64,000 nucleotides of DNA from contig JADCRB010000064.1 in NCBI GenBank assembly GCA_021464245.1, forward strand, positions 992,001 through 1,056,000, given 5' to 3'. A program made the position numbers and the translations under genes. Each line of letters starts with the position of its first letter. Positions within the stretch are counted from its first letter, which is position 1. This DNA is from Carallia brachiata. Its lineage: Eukaryota > Streptophyta > Magnoliopsida > Malpighiales > Rhizophoraceae. Below the pieces are notes generated by a model. That model had not been told where the DNA came from. It did no database searches and was given only the letters and a program-made list of their open reading frames with translations. Of the stretch, positions 10,485 through 21,855 are shown piece by piece.

Positions 10485-13400
10485 TTAAACTTCAAGCGAA
10501 ATGCGGGTCTTTATCGGTTTAAGTTTCAAACCCATGCTTTCGGGAGAAAGAAGCTCCGGTGAGATGCAAAAGGGCTGAGTGGGCTCCTTGGACTGCCAGT
10601 GAGTTGGCATGGCCTGTATAATCCATAACCCATGAAGAAGTACTCCATGGGTATCAACATTGCATGTGGCTGCTCTTCTGTTACCATTGATCCGCAAGCC
10701 TGGACCTGCGAGAACATGACAACTACATTCACATTTATATGTGATATTTAAAGATACTGCCAAAATTAAAGCCATGGTTACTTCATATGAAAGCAAAACA
10801 AAGCCTTAACTGACAGTCAGTGTCATCAATATAACTTAAGCAATCTTAAAAAGTAGAGAAAACAAGCCACTCACCTCAACTAAGGCACTATATCTTCTAT
10901 CCAACTTTGAGATCATGTGGAGGGCCTCAGAGTAGAAAGGAGAGTTATCTCCAACAAAGACGAGAGTGTGACATCTTAATCTCTTCAACCCACTAGTAAT
11001 GTCTGGTCTCCTGCAGATTTGCAAAACAAAATCTGAAGAACTTCAAACAGCCGAGTAAAAAATTTTCAGTACAATGTTAGCATGAAGACAGAAGGAGAAT
11101 GCAGCAGTGAAACTTGATACAAATTTGTACCTATTAAGGGCTCGAAGAAACTGGAAAACATTTCCACTCTGCCTCTCATCAAGCAGCTGAAGAAACAAAG
11201 AAGACACAGGAATAAAATGACTGTCGTTCCACTGAATATACTATTTATTTTAGCTAAGTGTTAATTCTCGGCAGAAGGAACAAACAAATTGATAAAAGAT
11301 CAGGCACTAACTCTTCTGCATGCTTGAACTATGTCTGACTCGGGAACTTCTGCACTACCACGAACTTCCTGTTACAATGTATAGCTATCTTGTAACTCAA
11401 CTCACACCAGCAAACATGCTTGAAGAAACAATATAATTATTATTTTCAGGATACCTTACTAAAGTACCGCTGGAGCAAAAACTCCTTCAGCAAACCGCAC
11501 ATACCATAGAAATGTAGCAAATTTGACATCACCTGCAGAATCAAAATTATCTTTGTTATGGTATAAGCAAACATAGAAAGCCGAGAAAATATAACAGCAG
11601 CACTTGCAAACGAACCTTGTTATAGAACCATTCGGACCAAGAGGGTGCCTTGCATAAAGGGGATACAAGTATCAGACCAACAACACGTTCCTTATATTTC
11701 ATCTGTAATACAAAACCTTCATTGGTTAAAATATGGATTTCATACAAAAGGTAAACCATCATGCCATTCCAAAAAGGAACTTACGCGAATAGGGTAAGGA
11801 TGTAGGCACCTGCAGTCACCCCCATGCACATAACTGCACCAAGTCTGGGAAAAAAATTTGTTTAAAACATAAACTTGGTTATCTTAATGTCATCAAATGG
11901 CAAGGATTCCTTCAATAAACGTCTCCACAAGCAAGCTCAAACAAGGAAGGATAACTTTCACAACTTCAATTCTCTGAAGCAACATTAATATCATCATTCA
12001 ACAATGAAACAACAATATGGCCCTACTTACCGAAAATAGTTTAGAACCTCTATAATCTGATCAGCCAAATCATCAACTGAAAGGAAAGGATCATTGGGAC
12101 TAATTGGAGCAGCTCCCAACTGCAAGAACTCTTGTGAAAGAGCCAGAAAAGAAATTATGTGAATAATTTGTTGGAACAAAATACCACCAGCTACCTAAAA
12201 AATGAATAACTGATGAAACCCTCACTTCAAGCACGAAAATGCGACAAGTCAACTAGGTTACTGACCTCATGCCCAGGAGGACTAATGTGGTAAATGCAGA
12301 AGTTATGTAGCAACAAAGAAGCCGCTTCAGGGCAAAAAAATAATCCTTGGAAACAAGACATATCTAGCGAAAGAAAGAAAAAAAAAACAGAGAGAGAGAG
12401 AGAGAGAGAACAAAGACTGTCAGAGGGTAATTATACTAATCAGAAAATGAAAGGATAATATCATTTTTCTTTTTGATTATTAACAGAATGTGCAAAGTTT
12501 CAGTGAAACTAGCTGAGAGTAACTGGTAGGAAAGCACACTACACTGTTGAAAATAATTTCATGCAATAATGCACAGGATATTTTAGCTGGTGCTTGAACT
12601 ATAACTAAGAACTATGTGACAAATTTGCCAAATTTATATTAAGGCTTCTGAGTTTAAAAAGGGAATAAGCAGGACTTGAATCTATGCACTTACGGTTCAA
12701 GGCCAAGTCAGGATAAGTAATTAGTGCAGGCTTGTCGTGGTCTCCATAGACAATAACAGAGACAGAACCACGCCAGTCTTTACATGGTGTTCCTGAGAAA
12801 TTCGCAAATAGACAACAGAAAAAATTTAGCCCAAAAAAAATAAATAAATAAAGAGAGAGACATCAAAAAGCAATGCCTTGCCGTCAAATAATAGAAGAAG
12901 GCAGCTATGCACAACATAGCATTATCTAACAATTGACGTGCCATTTCAGCAAGAAAATCCTCCAGTTAAACAAGAACAACCACTAATTTTCCCCATCCCC
13001 CATTCCCATTCTATGAAAAGGAACTCCAACTGTCCAGATTAATTTATTCCCAATAAAAAAGTTTCCCATGTGAAGAGTCTTGAAGCATACCAAACTGAAT
13101 TGGCACAGCATATTCATGCTACAGAAAAAAACAAGTAAATATTTTCTGATTCCAATATTGTATCAGTTAAAAGCAATGACAGTTAAGAAAAATAAAGCAT
13201 TGAGTCTTACATACTGAAAGAAACAAAAAAGCAAGAACTGACTACAGAACTAGCTAAAAACATGGGGATAAAACAAAACTGACAACCAGCCACATTAATA
13301 TATTAATTCATTGACAAAGGAAAGTATGAGTAGGATTTCTTCAATCAACAGCAAGCAACTTTAGGTAAAAGCGAAGTTAAGAATTTTCCATGGGATTCAT

Positions 13401-14064
13401 TATATCTTAGAAAACAGGTAGAATAAGCCCAAAAAAAAAAAAAAAAAAAACAAAGAAATTGGAAAATGAGAAAAATCAAAGAGACAAAGTGAGCGATAAG
13501 AACAACAAAAGAGGATCACAAAATCATTAAAAAAAAAAAAATTACCGCCAAATTCAGACAAAATCTCAAAGAAACTTATTAAGGTAAAGTTGAACATAAA
13601 CAAGAACCGAAGAAAAAATTAATTTTCGGGAAGACTGAGGAGAAAGAAGAAGAAAAAATAATAATAATAAAATGAAGAGCCAATCCAGAATTCTTAAATG
13701 GGTCTTTGCAGCACGCAGAAAATGTGCAGATCTGCTACTCATAATTACATTTTCCCGCATATTCAACTCTACAAAAACACAGAACCAAACCCAACACAGA
13801 AATTCCAAAAATAAAGAAAAGGAAATTAAAAAAAAAAACCCCAAGAAAATGGCGATTCAATGAGCTCAAATGGAATTAAAAAAACAGCCAACTTGGGTAA
13901 ACAAATTGAAAAAAAAAATTAAAAAAAAAAGGCAGCCGGTAAAAGACAATGCAAGGCAATGAATGTGTGCAGAGCAAAAACAGACGAGAAATGAACAGAA
14001 CCTTTCCGCCGCCGAGATAGATCGTCTCCTCGTCGACCCGAACGGAACCGCTCCACTCTGCCAT
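10485..14064 (-). CDS. NDL: N-MYC downregulated-like (NDL/NDRG) protein
   Basis: Eleven exons on the minus strand: 14002-14064, 12694-12792, 12266-12363, 12031-12119, 11785-11844, 11616-11702, 11455-11532, 11312-11368, 11131-11186, 10875-11010, 10485-10705, totalling about 348 residues, the usual NDL length. Hallmarks are [48 protein letters not shown], and [17 protein letters not shown] near the end. It is an alpha/beta-hydrolase fold in which the nucleophile elbow is GVTAG, without the catalytic serine, as in the family. In Arabidopsis NDL proteins bind the G-protein beta/gamma dimer and influence auxin transport in roots. Three places need one added base: exon 2 after KTG, the exon 5 donor, and exon 11 after PRSPLSPF. 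With these the frame closes to [16 protein letters not shown]. Which of NDL1-3 it corresponds to is not clear. Confidence 0.92.
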
Positions 14065-14069
14065 GGCCG

Positions 14070-14144
14070 CGGCTCTCTCTCTCTCTCTCTCTATGTCTCC
14101 CTCCTCCCTCTCTCTCCGGAGCTCTCTCTCTCTCTCTATATATC
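14070..14144 (-). promoter_or_regulatory. NDL core promoter: TATA-like box and (GA)n leader
   Basis: On the minus strand, TGATATATAG at about 14137-14144 lies roughly 75 bases upstream of the ATG at 14064. It is followed by two (GA)n tracts. A TATA box 30 bases before a GA-rich leader is a common plant layout. GA/CT repeats here may bind GAGA-binding BBR/BPC factors; that is inference. Confidence 0.45.
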
Positions 14145-14475
14145 AATGTATCTGTATTCCCACTTTTTTTTTTTTTGGGTGTCTGACTTCCTGAAATTTA
14201 GGCCTTTTTCTGCCTTCCTCTGGCTTACACACCAAGCGATTCTCTCGCTCTCTTTTTTCAAATCCCTCTCTCTCACTGCAAAATAGCAAAGTCTTGCGGG
14301 TTTTTTTACCCTCCACCGACGCTCCCGTGAATTTTCCGTACCAACTGCTTTCTCCCCACTTCTTTTTGACCCCTTTTAACCTCTTATGTATTGTTATTGA
14401 CTTATATACTGTTATGGGCTTGACTGGCCGAACTGTGTACAGCTCTCAATCCGCATATCGTCCTTCCTCTAAGTT

Positions 14476-14950
14476 CCTATTTGGATAAAATTATTAAGGA
14501 GAGAAAAATAAAGAAGAAAAAAGTAGAGGAGAGAATTATTAAAAAAAGATAATATTTTTTATCATCTCTTATATTTGAAAAGAGGTGATGGGAGGAAGAA
14601 AAATTATCAATTCTTTTGTTTGAGAAATAATGGAATGTAGGGGAGAGGAATATAAAATGTGTTGAAATAAAAATTTATCCTTCATAATAAATTCTATTAA
14701 GATATTTTATTTAGGTAAAATTGTAATTTTTAAATTATATAAGGGTAATTGAGTCATTTAATAAATTTAGTATGAGAACTAACAACTTTCCTCTCATTTT
14801 TTAGAGGATTGGTTTTGGTGGGGTAGAGAGAATTAGGAGAATTAGAAACTTTCATCTCCCACACTTTTTAAATATTTTCCAAACACAATAATTTACTTTA
14901 ATACTCTCACTTTCCTATTCCTCTCTCCACTTTCCCCCCTCCCAAACACA
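14476..14950. mobile_element. MITE-like element (large, TIR-like ends)
   Basis: The left end CCTATTTGGATAAAATTATTAAGG and the right end CTCCCAAACACAGTG form a degenerate inverted pair (CTATTTGG / CCAAACA). The subterminal regions are purine-rich on the left and pyrimidine-rich on the right, so the whole can fold back. It abuts the element at 14955-15232. The target duplication is not clear. Confidence 0.45.
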
Positions 14951-14954
14951 GTGT

Positions 14955-15232
14955 AGGGTGTGTTTGTTGTGCGATTATTATTTTTTTATTTTTTCATATT
15001 TTTTTCTCACTTTTTACAACATTTTAAATAATTTATTTTTTCTTTCTCTTTATTTTTCTATGATTCAAATAATTTTAATTTCTCTTCATTTTTTCTCTCA
15101 CAGATTACTATTCACTTTTTCTTTCACCATACTTTTGTTCTCTTCACTTTTTCTACCACTCTAAATAATTTTATTTTTTCTTTTTTTTTTCCTCATTTCC
15201 CCACCCTTTTACTTACTCCAAACACAGCGTTA
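14955..15232. mobile_element. MITE related to the element at 5042-5408
   Basis: The left end GGTGTGTTTGTTGTG and the right end CTCCAAACACAGCG resemble the ends of the 5042-5408 element. The interior shares long pyrimidine-rich stretches with it, for example TTTTTCTCTCACAGATTACTATTC versus TTTTTCTCTCACAAATTACT. The two are evidently members of one family, this copy being more diverged. Confidence 0.55.
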
Positions 15233-18200
15233 AGCCTTCTTCTCCTTTGTTAAATCAAGAGCCGAGCATTTTTGTTGGTAATCTAGTATTATTTAATATA
15301 ATTAACTGTGACATTTTGTTTAATTTTTTATTATTTTATTAAAATTTTTACTCTTTATTTAAGTCTAAATTATTTTGTTTTCATTTCTCAATCTGTTAAT
15401 TTTTTTTTATAGTTGATATATTCGCGAATATCTTCTTTCTTTTAAGCTAAAAAAGAAAAAGCTTTCTTTATAACCCATGATTTCTTGATCTGGCATGTGT
15501 TCTTAGGATCCATCGCGGCGTCGTGTCGTGCTTTTTCTTTGGAATAATTGGTTTGAGTTGGGCTGGTTTGCCGTTTGGTTTGGGAGACTTTAGGATCCGG
15601 TTTGAAAAAAGTGAAAAGCGAAGGAAGTTGATGAGTAGGCACGTCAATTATCATATGTGGCTGGCTCTCATTTCATCATTTGGTTTGACCTATGTATTTT
15701 TTCAAGAAAGTTTAGTATCGTATCTTAATATTTTAAATTTAATATTTATATTACAACGAATTTAATTATTTTTATAAAAAAATTAATAAAATATAATATA
15801 AAAAAATTAATTCATTAATTTTTTTATAAAAATAATAAATATTATTATAAAAATAATTAAATTTATTTAAATAATATATTTTATATATATACTATTTATA
15901 TATTAATATATGTGCCAAAATCAAACCCATAGTGTTTTGTCCTCGATTTTCCAGTAGCGTTTCCAGCTGTCATTGACTCGACTCGTTGGATGTCGTTTTT
16001 ATGAGTTGATTTTTATTTATTTATTTTTTGACTCATTGGGTGTCTTTTTTATGAGTTAATTTTCATTTGTTATGGATGGGTCGATATGGGCACTAGTCTG
16101 CTGTCAAAATTATTTGTCTAATAACCATGTACGTCCGTCGGCAACAGTTTGTGGGAGTAGTTTGGTGTTGTTTACAAGATTTCGGCAGTTGCTCTTTCAG
16201 TAGCTGAATGAAGTGGCTCTTATGCACCGTGTTTAATAAAGCAGCATAATTATTTTTGATAGGCTGTAGGGTTCTATTCTGTTTTTTCATTTTATTAACA
16301 AATAAAATAACATTTTTCTGAAAATATTTAATTCAAAATAATATTTATTGTAATTATTTTTAAAAAGCATTTTCAAAACGTTGTTCTTTATATGTCAAAT
16401 AATCAAGCACGTGAAGTAACCTAAATAAGTAAAATCATCGGAGAAAATCTTAGTAATACCAAAATAATAAGATAGATTTTTTTTTGATCAAAAAATGGAT
16501 AGATAATTTAAATCTAGCTCTTTAGGTTCAGGTATAAAAATTGTGTGTATTTAGGTTTCACTGCACTTTGACTTAGTGGTATAAATTAAAGTAGATTTTA
16601 TACAAATCAATACATTTTTGCAGGGCACTATTTTATTGGTAAATTAATAAAAATTAGTAGAGAATAAATTACCCAAAATCTTCTAAGTAACACTGTGATT
16701 CCAATAACACTAAGGGGAAAAAAGCAATGGTAGAAGATAAACACCAAAACAGAAGGAGAGAAAAAGAGTATGATAACATAGCGTTCTTGTAATAATCCTT
16801 AATTTCTGCGATAATTATTCATTGCATTTTGTTTTTCATGCTTCATTGCATAGTGTCTTTCCCACCTTATTCTCCTCTATTTTCTTCCTTTAATAGGTTC
16901 TCTTTGCATTCTCTTTCACTCCCCCACGTTTTTCACTTTCTTTGATAATTGATTTTCAGGAAATTTTTTTGATGATTTGTGTTTTGAAAAAGAGTAAAGA
17001 CACTTGTTGCTCCTTTGAGATGGATGGTTTTTGTTTATTTTTTTTCAATGAAATTGTGATATATTTAATTTTTACTATGTATTTAATAATAAAAAGTAGG
17101 ATTTGGCTGGACAACTCTCTCGTATTGATGACTATATATATCTTTTTAAGTTCTATTATATACTTATATTTTAAATAGTATTAAAATAATCATTCAATTT
17201 ATTTAATGACATCTAATTATTTATTTATTTATCTTTTTAAATTCACTTGTCCAATTATTGATATCATTTTGATCTCACTTTAAAATTTAATCTCATTTAA
17301 AATATTGCACCACGTTCCCACTCTCTCTCTCTCTCTTTTATCTTTTGTTTTGTTCTCGCCCACATTTTGACAAAACACGGCATCCTTCTTTTGATAGACA
17401 CATCATACTTAATAGCCTTCCGCGTCAATTTTGTTTATGTTGCTTGCCTTTCATTTGACTCAATTGATTTTTGATCTCATCCTAATCATGTTGATAGGTC
17501 ATTTTTTTAGTGTTTGTTTTCATTTTCCACACATTACTTGAAAACTGTCTAAACACTTTTTGTCTTTATAATTAGAGGGGGAAGAAAAAAAGATTCTTCC
17601 AGTCATTTGATTCAACGACATGCAAGCATACCACTCAAAGACACTTTTTCAAATTTTCATTTGACAGCAGTAATTTGCTTGCTTCTCCATATCCTTGTGT
17701 TTAGGCTTTGGCCAGTAACAACTTGGTGGGAACATGGATTTGAACAAAATAACTATTTCAAGAACAAGGGCACATCGGCCACAAGGATAAGATGCCAATT
17801 AGTTGACAGGCTTCAATTAAGTCAGCCAGTGGCTCCATGGCCTACTTTATTATTCCTTTTACATTTGACTCGGGGTACTGCTTTGTATTGTATTTTCAAG
17901 CCGAATTAAAACTTTCAAAATGCATACTGAAATTAAAATCAAACAAAAGTCAGCAGTCCCACACTATTATCGTATCAATCAATGGTCAAACATGAATTAA
18001 TAATTTAATAATTATTTTTTTTACATTAACATAGATACCCTAATTCTTATTGGCCCAAAAAAGAAAATTGTATACAATACAAGAGGAAAGAATCTAGCTA
18101 AAAATTTTCTCATCAAGGCCTAAATGGTAACAATATCACTTCTTTTCTATTGTTTGAATTCAAGAAATTCAAATTAGAGACCTATAAGAGGCTTCTACGA

Positions 18201-21200
18201 TACCACCTCATATTGTAGTAAGCAATGAACACGTCAATAGTGAAGTCCTGGTTTTGAGTGTTGTTAAGTAGAACGGTAAGACTAAACGTACAATCAGTGT
18301 CATATGGTTGATGAGTAGCTGATGACCCTTGCAGGATACCATACGGTTTGCTCTTGGTGGGTTTCGTGTAGCGGCCGACCCACCTTACTAAAAATCGGCA
18401 CAATTCTCCTTATAAAATTGTGGGATACCACATTTACTTTTCCATTTCATAGGATTTTCTTATTTTGTTTTGTGAATAAATTTATCGTGCTGAATAAATT
18501 TACCATTTGTTTCTTGCTCTGTAGGTATGGCTATTTAAGTGATGAGCACTGATCTTTGCCTACTACTCTTCCAGTTTGGCATTTACATCGCACAGAAATA
18601 ATTAACTTTTTTTTGTAAAATATTCCAACCATGAAGGCCATGGAGAATTGACAAGTCAACAGGTTCATTCCACATTGGAATTCCGTGCTTTCTTGGGAGT
18701 CTTTCATAAATCAACCAATTTATGATGACCATGGAGTAATCATAGGTCTTGAAGGTACCAGTAAAAAATGTGAGAAGAAGAGTCAGACGTGCACTGTAGC
18801 CACAATCTAAACTTGAACTTGAAATGAATGAAATGAAAGATAACAACAATTCCAAGACTCAAGTGCTAGCTTAAGATGCAATACTCGAATGTTGCATCAT
18901 TGATCTTGACAGTCGTAAGGTGTTGTTTGATCCATTTTTCGTAGAATTGGGAGTTACCCATTATCATGGTTAGATAAATGGTTGTATTGAGTGACATAAT
19001 ATTTAGATTAACATTCTTTTATCTTGCACCATGTTTGTTTTATAGTGCATTGCTGGAAGTTATGCATGTGCACTTTAGCCTTTGTTTAGGAGAGTGCATT
19101 CTTTGCTGGATTTTGGGTGGAACATGTGATATGTAGTTGTTTGAGAAAGCATGGAACAGAAAAAATAAAAGTGAGGTGAGGGTGATTTTTTCGAAGCCTC
19201 ACTAAAAGCCATTTTGGTGGAAATTGCATAAACGACGTTCATTTTTTTTAAAATAATAATAATAAGAGCAGCCTTTCTTATTTTTTCTTAAAAATTGTTT
19301 ATTGAATTTACAATTTTATGCTTATTTTTTATTTTTAAATTTTTACTTTCTAAGAAATAAAAATGATATTATAATAACATTATTTTTCTCTTACTCTTCG
19401 CTTATTTACGAATAAAATAATTTTACTTTTTTTTTTCTACATTACATTCTCTAAAACACATAAAAAATAAAATATATTTTTCTTTTCTAATATTTATTCC
19501 TCTTCACATTTTCCTCCTCCCATTTTTTTTTAACCAAATATAGTGTTAGCGTTTACGTACTCTATTTTTAACTAATCAACAAGACGAATTCTTTTCCCCC
19601 TTTGACTACGGTTGCCACTTGGCAGATTTGTTTTACCTTTTTCCAGCTTCCATTTCAGGTGGGGTGTCATAATTAGGGTGTTAAAAAAAATTAAAACTTT
19701 TAGTTAATAAAAAAATCAAATTAAATAAAATAAATTTTTAATTAATTAAATTAATTTTATAATTAATTAATTGAATTAAAATTTTAAGTTCAGTTTTAAA
19801 TTTTAATGTCAAAGAACTGTAGTTAACTGAATTGAACTAAATTATTATTATTATTATTATTATTATATTTTAATACTAAAAAATATTATTAATATAATAA
19901 TTATTAATAAATAAATATTAATAAAATATTATTATATGTCAAATAATTATTTATTTATTCTATACATATAATGATAGTTATGATTTTTTAAATATATATA
20001 TATCAAAAGTATTTTTTTCACATTTAGATTATAATTTAAAAAATTTTTATTATTAAATTTAGTTAACCGAACGGTTAAATCAAATCGAAATTTTTAGTTA
20101 ACCGAAATTTGTTTCAGTTCAAGAATAATTTTTAATTTTACATAATTAAAAATTTCAATTTAAAAAAAAATATGATGATTTAGTTCAATTACTCGAAATA
20201 TAAACGCTTCTAGTCATAATTAAATTAAATTTATGCAATTGGAACAAATATGGACAATTTTTCGCCACTAAGAAAACGGAAATGTTTGTGCGCCCAAAGA
20301 TTCTGTCATAAAATTTCTTCTTACTTAGTATTAGAATGCAACTAATCACCACTTTAGTGTAAGTGTGTTTGTAAAAATAAAATAAAGTAATACTATATTT
20401 ATTTTTATTAATTAAAATTTTTTAATATAATTATATTAAATTGACAATTAGTTGTATTTTAATACTATGTATAACAAAATTGTATGATTACACCGTAAAT
20501 TGCACAATCCGGCCAAAAAAATATATTACTTTCATACTTTGCTTGAGCGTTTATTGTTCTTTTTCTTTGCCGCGATACATATCATTGGATTCTCCCCTCT
20601 TTTTTCCACCATGTCCAAGGTCAATGTTCTTACAGAGAGAAGGAGATGAAAGAGGTAGGAATCCAATCCTTAATTCATTACTTAGTACAAGAATCATAGA
20701 GAGCAATTGAGTTCAACAGTCGATCTATTTGGATTCTAGTTAGATACATTTTCAAATCCACCTTCCACTTATTCACAGAGAAAGACAGGACATGATAATT
20801 TCATCAGGAAGACAAGTAAAAACAATTTTCTTTTTTTTTTTGGTCTAGATTTTTCTCCGAGAAAAACAATTTTTCTCGGAGACTAGCACTAAATTTTTTT
20901 GGTTAATAGGCTCAGATACTCAACCTTGTTATTTCTAACTTCGAGAATGAGTCTGATGTCAACAAGTCATAGCTCATTAAAATTCTTTAAGAAGATTGAG
21001 TTTAATTAAAATGATAGAAAGGGTATATTTTTTTACAAAAAATTGAAATTCAAACCATAAATTTCTTTCTTATCTACCCCATCTTTAATAATAGGTTAAT
21101 ATCTTTAATACAAACAAAATAAAGAAAAAAAATTAAAAAACAAAAATAACAAAAAAGAAAGAGTAGTGATATATGAATCTCTTTTAACGATTCTTTACAA

Positions 21201-21855
21201 ATTAATTCTTTTGATAATGTAGCAAGGAGTTTTTTTTAATTTTACTTTTATTTTTTAAAATTAAATCTTAAGTGGATTTAGTATTATTTTAAAAAATGAA
21301 AATTTCATAAAATTTTGTGAAGAAATTTTCGTAATGTTTATTTTTATTTTTTTATTTTTTGATTTCAATGGAGACATAATTAAAGTAGAAGAGGAACTCT
21401 AACTAGTCAGTAATTGAGGTCAAGAGACTCATGAATATCTTACTGTAGCTTAGACATCATTTCAATCAAAGGATTCTAGAATATATGCATCACAACAATC
21501 AAGGAGAATACGTGATTCACCATCCAATCTGCCACACCGTTTCCCCTTTCCTAAATATATGAGATATGTGAACAACTCATTGCTGTGGTAACAGTTTCCT
21601 GCAACCCCTGACCAGATTAAAATGGGCAGATAAGAAAGAAATCACTGCAAGAGCGTTTGGAAAGCAATCCCAGCAACCCTTTCTGGGCTTCAAAAATCAG
21701 CCCGTTCTTCCTTAACACGGTGGCTTTGGACCGTTGGCAGGCCTTCAACGGGCTTAGATACCTCGTTATCTTCCAACGTTGTCGGTTCCTCTCTACATGC
21801 AGCGAACAGACACTGGAAAACCGCAAACTGGCGAGTCCCCTGCGCTCTAAAATTC
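15233..21855. other. Gene-poor AT-rich intergenic region
   Basis: No gene was recognised over 6.6 kb. The sequence has long AT-rich stretches, an (ATT)n microsatellite at about 19844-19866, and a fold-back-like pyrimidine-rich stretch ending in AACCAAATATAGTG near 19545 that resembles a degenerate MITE end. Two minus-strand open frames at 18182-18403 and 18583-18855 have a somewhat protein-like composition but match no family I know. Confidence 0.5.
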
